Assembly: GCA_029256185.1 (NCBI GenBank) | Contig: JAQSYI010000011.1 | Location: 221,272 to 285,271 of the forward strand | DNA length: 64,000 nucleotides | Reading direction: 5' to 3' | From: Paenibacillaceae bacterium | GTDB lineage: Bacteria; Bacillota; Bacilli; Paenibacillales; NBRC-103111 | Shown: piece after piece, positions 58,928-64,000 of the stretch | Layout: each line of letters starts with the position of its first letter | Position numbering within the stretch: position 1 is the first letter of the stretch | The notes under the pieces: generated by a model | The model's input: only the letters and a program-made list of their open reading frames with translations | Told to the model about the DNA's origin: nothing | Database searches by the model: none | Translations under genes and position numbers: made by a program

Positions 58928-60301
58928 ATGACCTATGATGTGATTGTAGTTGGAGGAGGGATAGCGGGAGCGGTTGCCGCCATTGCCTCTGCCCGGACCG
59001 GAGCCAATACGCTCCTGGTAGAGCAGTACGGGTTTCTGGGCGGACAGCTGACCACGGCGGGCGTGGGTCCGATGATGACCTTTCATGCCGGGGAGAAGCT
59101 GGCGGTGCAGGGGATTACCGATGAGCTGATCCGGCGGATGCAGGAGAACGGGAAAAGTCCCGGCCATATCTACGACACCACCGGCTATACCTATTCAGTG
59201 ACGCCCTTCGATGCGGAAGGAATGAAGCATGAGCTGGAGATGATGCTGATCGAAAGCGGCGGCCGCATCCTGTACCATACCATGCTGGCGGGGGTGGAAA
59301 CGGAGAACGGCCGGATCACGGCCATCCGGATCTGCAATAAAGCGGGCATCAGCGAGCTGAAGGCCAAGGTCTATGTGGATGGAAGCGGCGATGCCGATCT
59401 GTCCGCCTGGGCGGGCGTGGACTTTATTAAGGGCCGCCAGCTGGACGGCGCCTGCCAGCCCATGACCATGAATGTGAAGGTCCGCAATGTGGACATGGAC
59501 AAGGTAAAGGACTATATCAAATCTCATAACGAGGAGTTTCCCCGGCTGAAGGGGGATCTGGAGATTGTGGACCGCTCCCCCCGGCTTTCCATCGGCGGCT
59601 TTGTGGTCACCTTCCAGGAAGCGCTGGATAAGGGCGAGCTGAATTTTGAACGCAAGGAGCTGCTGCTGTTCGAAACCAACAATCCCGGCGAGGTGATTAT
59701 CAACTCCACCCGGGTGGTGGGGCAGGACGGTACGGACCCGTGGGATCTGTCCTACGCCGAGACGGAGGGCAGGCGGCAGGTGCGGGAGATCGAAGTCTTC
59801 CTGAAGAAGCGGATTGCCGGCTTCGAGAACTGCATCATTGATTATTCGGGTCCGAAAATCGGCGTGCGCAGCTCCCGCCATATTCAGGGAGAGTATGTGC
59901 TGACCCTGGAGGATCTGGTGCATTGCGTGAAATTTGACGATGTGATTGCCCATGGCGGATATCCGGTGGATATTCATCCCCCCAAGGAGGATGAGGCCCA
60001 CAAGAAGCTGCGGGCGCAAATCTCCGGCATCGGGCATTTCCGCAACGGGGAAACCTATAGTGTTCCCTATCGCTCCTTGATTAACCGCCAGGTGAAAAAT
60101 TTGATTACGGTGGGCCGCTGCATTTCCACCACCTTCGAGGCCCAGGGGGCGATCCGGGTGACTCCCATTGCCGGAGCCATCGGCCATGCAGGTGGGGCGG
60201 CGGCAGGACTGGCAGCCCGGCAGGACGCGGATTTTGCCGCATTGGATATATTGGAGGTGCAGGCGCTTCTGAAGGAGCAGGGAGCGTACTTGGAAATTTA
60301 G
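58928..60301 (+). CDS. FAD-dependent oxidoreductase (PF12831 type)
   Basis: The 457-residue protein starts with the FAD-binding motif GGGIAG (residues 10-15) in 'VIVVGGGIAGAVAAIASA', and has 'LVEQYGFLGGQLTTAGVG' near 35 and the C-terminal 'GRCISTTFEAQGAIRVTPIA', all typical of FAD_oxidored proteins found in polysaccharide loci. The reaction is unknown; oxidation or dehydration of sugar acids has been suggested for related proteins. No signal peptide. It lies 80 bp after the binding-protein gene in the same direction. Confidence 0.9.
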   Translation: MTYDVIVVGGGIAGAVAAIASARTGANTLLVEQYGFLGGQLTTAGVGPMMTFHAGEKLAVQGITDELIRRMQENGKSPGHIYDTTGYTYSVTPFDAEGMKHELEMMLIESGGRILYHTMLAGVETENGRITAIRICNKAGISELKAKVYVDGSGDADLSAWAGVDFIKGRQLDGACQPMTMNVKVRNVDMDKVKDYIKSHNEEFPRLKGDLEIVDRSPRLSIGGFVVTFQEALDKGELNFERKELLLFETNNPGEVIINSTRVVGQDGTDPWDLSYAETEGRRQVREIEVFLKKRIAGFENCIIDYSGPKIGVRSSRHIQGEYVLTLEDLVHCVKFDDVIAHGGYPVDIHPPKEDEAHKKLRAQISGIGHFRNGETYSVPYRSLINRQVKNLITVGRCISTTFEAQGAIRVTPIAGAIGHAGGAAAGLAARQDADFAALDILEVQALLKEQGAYLEI

Positions 60302-60577
60302 GAATAATGTACAGGATAAACCACACAAGCTGACAGCTCTGCCGGACCCGAGGACTTGGGAGCTGCGAGAAGTGCAGGTTGCGTTATTGAAGCGGTTAAT
60401 TGTTTGCGAACTGCAAATGCCGTTTCATGGGACGCATATGCTTTTCATCGCAGCTTTCTGCTTGGACCGGCGGGGCTTTCTTTACGTAAACGCCCGATTG
60501 CGGGGAAATGTTTTTTGGGAGGATGCCCCTGCGCGGGCGCCGGAAAAGGTATTTATTATGATACAGGGGTGAATGTC

Positions 60578-63370
60578 ATGTTGGTTCAGTCGTGGAGATA
60601 TGTAAGCGTTTTATTGGTCATGGCGTTATTGGTGGCGCTGCTTGGACCCATCCAGGCAAAAACGGCTTATGCGGCAGATGAATTTGACACCCTGAGACTG
60701 AAGTGGAAGGAGCTGCTTGCGGGAGGAACGTCGTACAGCGGCACAGACCCGGATATTGCCGCCCAGGTAGCGGAGATTACAGCCAAGGCCCAGGCCAACT
60801 GGGACAGCATGAGCAAAACCCCCGGCACCTATCTGTGGAGTGATCTGGCCAGCCCCACCGCCTCCGCCCAAATTACCAGCGCCTATACCCGGCTGAAGGA
60901 AATGGCGCTGGCGTATGCTACATACACTTCAACTCTATATAACAGCACAGCGTTAAAGGATGATATTATCCTGGGGCTGGATTGGATGCACCAGAACCGC
61001 TACAACCAGAGCCAGGCCCAATACGGCAACTGGTGGGATTGGCAGATCGGCGCCCCGCTCCGGCTGCTGGAGGCAGTGGTGCTTGTTTACCCGGAGCTGA
61101 CTGCCGCGCAAATCACCAATTATATGAATGCGGTGGAAAAGTTTACCCCTTCCGTGGGCTCCTCCACCGGCGCCAACCGGCTGTGGATGGCTACGGTTGT
61201 CGGCGTGCGGGGAGTGATTGTCAAGAACAGCGCCAAGGTGGCCGCCGCCCGCAACGCTCTCAGCCAGGTGTTCGATTATGTCACCTCCGGGGACGGGTAT
61301 TACCAGGACGGTTCCTTTATCCAGCATAATTATTATTCCTATAACGGCGGTTACGGCAGCGCTCTTCTGGGGGATACGGCCAATCTGATTTATTTGCTGA
61401 GCGGGTCCACCTGGGCCGTCACCGACCCGGATGTGTCCAATGTGTACAAGTGGGTGTACGATTCCTATGAGCCCTTCATCTACCAAGGGGCTCTGATGGA
61501 TATGACCCGGGGCAGGGAAATTTCCCGGGAGGCGGGCCAGGATCATGAGAAGGGGGCCCGGCTGATCCAGTTTATTGTGCGGCTGTCCAGCTTCGCTCCC
61601 GCTGCGGATGCGGCGGCCTATAAATCCATGATCAAATACTGGATTCAGGCGGACACGTACAGAAGCTTCTATGTCAACAGTCCCCTGCCCATTATTGTGC
61701 TGGCCAAGAGTATTGTCAATGATCCGGCGGTGACTCCCCGGGGAGAGCTTATCGCCAACAAGCCCTTCAACAGCATGGCCCGCGCCGTCCATCTGCGGCC
61801 CGGCTTCGGCTTTGCGGTAAGCATGTCCTCCAGCCGCATCGCCAATTACGAATCCATCAACGGGGAGAACAAGAAGGGCTGGTACACCGGCGAGGGCATG
61901 ACCTATCTGTACAACGGAGACCTGGGCCACTACAGCGGGGATTATTGGCCCACGGTGAACTCGTACCGCCTGCCGGGCACCACGGTGGATACCATGACCC
62001 GCGCGGACAGCTCCGGGCAAGGCTACCGAAGCTCCGCCACCTTGGTGGGAGGAGCGGAGCTCGAGGGGCTGTACGGCACCGCAGCCATGTCTCTGGACGG
62101 CTGGAGCAATAATCTGTGGGCCCGGAAAGCCTGGTTCATGTTCGATGACGAGGTTGTGGCCCTGGGAGCCGGTATCACCGATTCGGGCCAGACGGGCAAC
62201 GGCTGGGACGGTACTCCGCGCAAGGTGGAGACGGTCATTGAGAACCGCAAGCTGAACGCAAGCGGAGGCAACACGCTCCTGGTCAACGGCAGCAACAAGA
62301 CCGCCACGCCAAGCTGGAGCCAGTCCGGCGTCACCTGGGCCCATCTGGCGGGAAGCGCGCCGGGATCGGACATCGGCTATTATTTCCCCGGAGGGGCGGA
62401 GGTAAAAGGGCTGCGGGAGTCCCGAACAGGGCGATGGAGCTCCATCAATGTTAACGGCTCTACGGCAGATACAACCAATAATTTCCAACAATTATGGTTT
62501 GACCATGGCACCAATCCAACGGGGGAAGCCTATGCTTATGCGCTGCTTCCCGGCAAATCAGGCGCCCAGACAGGCAGCTATGCCGCCGATCCGGATATTG
62601 CGGTGCTGGAGAATTCCACCGCCGCCCAGGCGGTGTATGAGAAGCGGCTGGGAGTGACGGGAGCGGTATTCTGGGCGGATGGCCTGAAATGGATTCAGAA
62701 GGATGGGGCCAATCTTATCTCCAGCAGCCAAAAGTCGTCCGTGATGCTCCGGGAGACAGCAGGCAGTCTTGAAGTGGCGGTTTCCGATCCGACCCAGCTG
62801 AACACCGGCACCGTAAGCATTGAAATCAACCGCAGCGCGGCCAGCCTGGCTGCGGCGGACCCGGGGGTAACCGTTACCCAGCTGTCCCCCACGGTCAAGC
62901 TGGAGGTGAATGCAAGCGGGGCCAAGGGCAGGATTTTCAAGGCAGCCTTCAACCTGAACGGGCCTGCGGAGGTGATTGTGGACAACACGTCGGCGCAGCT
63001 TACCGGGGTATGGACGGCTTCCTCGGCCCTGCCTAATTATTACGGCTCTGACTATCTCTACAATAATTCGGGGACCGGAGCGGATAAGGTCCGGTGGACA
63101 CCGGCGCTGGCGGAGGCGGGCCGTTATACGGTTTATTACCGGCTGCCCGACGGCAATGCGGCCCGGGCCACCAATGCGCCCTTCACCGTGTTCCATAACG
63201 GGGGAAGCACCCAGGTTCGGGTCAACCAGCAGACGGTGCCGGGAGGAAGCTGGCTTTCTCTGGGCAGCTATGAGTTTCAGGCGGGGACCTCGGGGTATGT
63301 GGAGCTGACGGATCAGGCCAACGGCAACTATGTGATTGCCGATGCGGTGAGGTTCGTGAAGCAGGAATAA
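60578..63370 (+). CDS. Secreted family 8 polysaccharide lyase with golvesin/Xly-type C-terminal domain
   Basis: From ATG 60578 (AGGGGTG upstream) the protein has 930 residues. A signal peptide ends near residue 33 (TAYAA). The PL8 toroid carries NWWDWQIG (near 151), 'STGAN' (Asn200), 'GDGYYQDGSFIQH' (His250), Tyr259 and 'RGREISR'; the beta-sandwich domains follow. The last ~130 residues ('VRWTPALAEAGRYTVYYRLP', 'YVIADAVRFV') are a golvesin/xanthan-lyase C-terminal-like beta domain. The enzyme should cleave a uronate-containing polymer outside the cell by beta-elimination. The C-terminal domain leans toward xanthan, but PL8 also covers hyaluronan and chondroitin lyases. Confidence 0.93.
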   Translation: MLVQSWRYVSVLLVMALLVALLGPIQAKTAYAADEFDTLRLKWKELLAGGTSYSGTDPDIAAQVAEITAKAQANWDSMSKTPGTYLWSDLASPTASAQITSAYTRLKEMALAYATYTSTLYNSTALKDDIILGLDWMHQNRYNQSQAQYGNWWDWQIGAPLRLLEAVVLVYPELTAAQITNYMNAVEKFTPSVGSSTGANRLWMATVVGVRGVIVKNSAKVAAARNALSQVFDYVTSGDGYYQDGSFIQHNYYSYNGGYGSALLGDTANLIYLLSGSTWAVTDPDVSNVYKWVYDSYEPFIYQGALMDMTRGREISREAGQDHEKGARLIQFIVRLSSFAPAADAAAYKSMIKYWIQADTYRSFYVNSPLPIIVLAKSIVNDPAVTPRGELIANKPFNSMARAVHLRPGFGFAVSMSSSRIANYESINGENKKGWYTGEGMTYLYNGDLGHYSGDYWPTVNSYRLPGTTVDTMTRADSSGQGYRSSATLVGGAELEGLYGTAAMSLDGWSNNLWARKAWFMFDDEVVALGAGITDSGQTGNGWDGTPRKVETVIENRKLNASGGNTLLVNGSNKTATPSWSQSGVTWAHLAGSAPGSDIGYYFPGGAEVKGLRESRTGRWSSINVNGSTADTTNNFQQLWFDHGTNPTGEAYAYALLPGKSGAQTGSYAADPDIAVLENSTAAQAVYEKRLGVTGAVFWADGLKWIQKDGANLISSSQKSSVMLRETAGSLEVAVSDPTQLNTGTVSIEINRSAASLAAADPGVTVTQLSPTVKLEVNASGAKGRIFKAAFNLNGPAEVIVDNTSAQLTGVWTASSALPNYYGSDYLYNNSGTGADKVRWTPALAEAGRYTVYYRLPDGNAARATNAPFTVFHNGGSTQVRVNQQTVPGGSWLSLGSYEFQAGTSGYVELTDQANGNYVIADAVRFVKQE
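60601..60614 (+). promoter_or_regulatory. Weak cre-like site inside the lyase gene
   Basis: TGTAAGCGTTTTAT matches most of the CcpA consensus and lies about 25 bp after the start codon of the secreted lyase, where a roadblock could act. Weak evidence. Confidence 0.3.
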
Positions 63371-63395
63371 AGCGCAATTGGGCGCACAAAAAGTT

Positions 63396-63429
63396 GGGCG
63401 GAAAACATGATTTTCCGCCCGGCTTTTTT
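63396..63429 (+). terminator. Terminator of the secreted PL8 gene
   Basis: GGGCGGAAAA-CATGA-TTTTCCGCCC (63396-63420) followed by GGCTTTTTT. Confidence 0.93.
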
Positions 63430-63438
63430 AAAATATCA

Positions 63439-63655
63439 GACTTTCATGCCGCTGTGCAGCACCACTGATGAATGAAATGGCAGGATCCTGTTATTTCAAG
63501 ATAGAAAGTATATTATTCTGAAGGAGGAGAGCCCTTTCTCAACATATAAGACTTCCATGCCGCTTACGCGGCTCTATTGATGAATGAAATGACGGGATCC
63601 GGTTATTTCGGGACAGAAAGTATCCGATTCCGAGGAAGGGAATGCCTTTCTCCGT
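63439..63655 (+). repeat. Diverged tandem duplication of about 110 bp
   Basis: Two copies (63439-63548 and 63549-63655) share 'AGACTTYCATGCCGCT', 'TGATGAATGAAATG', 'GGATC' and 'ACAGAAAGTAT'-like blocks in the same order. No coding potential. Confidence 0.7.
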
Positions 63656-63719
63656 AGAGCAAGTAAGGAAGGAGCTGGAAACAAGGGACGTGTGGGACGA
63701 GGGGCAAATGGGACGAAAT

Positions 63720-63863
63720 TAACGGAAATTTTTTCCGTTATCAGGAGGTTTTTTGGTTTTTTTCGAAATTTAGCGGAAAAAATTTCCGTTAACTCCCTCA
63801 AAACCAGGTCAAAATGCCTGTTTTGGGGAGTCCAGGAGGAAATAGCGGAAAAAATTTCCGTTA
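63720..63863. repeat. Four-palindrome element, copy D (cut after the third palindrome)
   Basis: Palindromes lie at 63720-63740 (central TTT orientation), 63771-63791 and 63843-63863 with spacers of 30 and 51 bp. The fourth palindrome expected near 63894 is absent; an IS66-like end begins at 63871. The central spacer forms a hairpin (ACTCCC and AAAACCAGG with CCTGTTTT and GGGGAGT). Confidence 0.83.
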
Positions 63864-63870
63864 AAACAGC

Positions 63871-64000
63871 GTAAGCGTCAAATACTCCCCACCTGTGAAG
63901 CGGAAACGGACCATGCGAAAATAGAGGCATCCCAGGTATGGAGGAAGCAGACATGGACAAAGTGGAGCAACGTCAGGTATGGGCGGAACGCGTCGCGGCG
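63871..64000 (+). mobile_element. Left end of an IS66-family-like insertion sequence (cut by the window edge)
   Basis: The sequence from 63871 begins GTAAGCG, the start typical of IS66-family terminal repeats, and is followed about 80 bp later by a gene start resembling the IS66 accessory protein TnpA. Only the left end is visible, so the inverted partner and the 8-bp target duplication cannot be checked. Confidence 0.55.
63953..64000 (+). CDS. Start of a putative IS66-type accessory protein TnpA (3' truncated)
   Basis: ATG 63953 lies 7 bp after GGAGGA. The sixteen visible residues, MDKVEQRQVWAERVAA, resemble the N-terminus of IS66 TnpA proteins ('..KxEQRxxWxxRVAxxRASG'). The rest lies beyond the window, so the assignment is tentative. 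Confidence 0.5.
   Translation, partial: MDKVEQRQVWAERVAA

Overview
The window looks like a chromosomal segment of a Paenibacillus-type Firmicute. The evidence is family-level: purine-rich ribosome-binding sites, infC-rpmI-rplT with an AUU-started infC, a ytqA-ytqB (mnmM) pair, cidA-cidB beside a LysR gene, UPF0435, many YesM/YesN/AraC sugar regulators, LplB/YtcP-type transporters, and several polysaccharide lyases. No rRNA, tRNA or CRISPR array was seen.

Layout. 1-1.8 kb: end of a sugar-utilisation operon (truncated YesN-like regulator, GH130 enzyme). 2-4.1 kb: cidB-cidA and divergent cidR. 4.2-4.7 kb: a palindrome element. 4.7-31.7 kb: mostly core or housekeeping genes (dehydrogenase fused to PilZ, pgi, yigZ, TetR, two divergent radical-SAM/SPASM genes, one with a His/Gly-rich insert, UPF0435, a DUF2334/FG-GAP secreted protein, RluA-type synthase, cysK, a B12-binding-type radical SAM protein, manA, mnmM, ytqA, trmB, PAP2, two glycosyltransferases, infC-rpmI-rplT), plus two small genes with good expression signals. 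32.3-63.4 kb: a large polysaccharide-utilisation region. It holds a heparinase II/III-like lyase, a cytoplasmic PL8 lyase, a membrane AraC regulator, two ABC importers without ATPase genes, a GH88/GH105 hydrolase, a secreted beta-helix/CBM9/Ig-like protein, a GH57-like hydrolase, a type-B carboxylesterase, a TauE/SafE exporter, a YesM/YesN two-component system, an FAD oxidoreductase and a secreted PL8 lyase. The window ends inside what looks like an IS66-family element.

The genes of the 32-63 kb region fit one pathway: extracellular cleavage of a uronate-containing polysaccharide by secreted PL8, uptake of unsaturated oligosaccharides, and cytoplasmic trimming by PL8, heparinase-like, GH88/105 and GH57-like enzymes, with induction by the AraC and YesMN sensors. 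The substrate is not determined; xanthan or a glycosaminoglycan are the main candidates.

The most unusual signal is non-coding. About 194-bp elements made of four short palindromes at fixed spacing (palindrome, 30, palindrome, 51, palindrome, 30, palindrome) occur at 9.7, 24.5, 48.9 and 63.7 kb, and a sequence variant with a related layout lies at 4.2 kb. They are preceded by short tandem repeats, and mobile DNA repeatedly sits 5-7 bp beyond a palindrome: two copies of a five-copy, ~165-bp MITE and the IS66-like end. I do not recognise this element as a named family.
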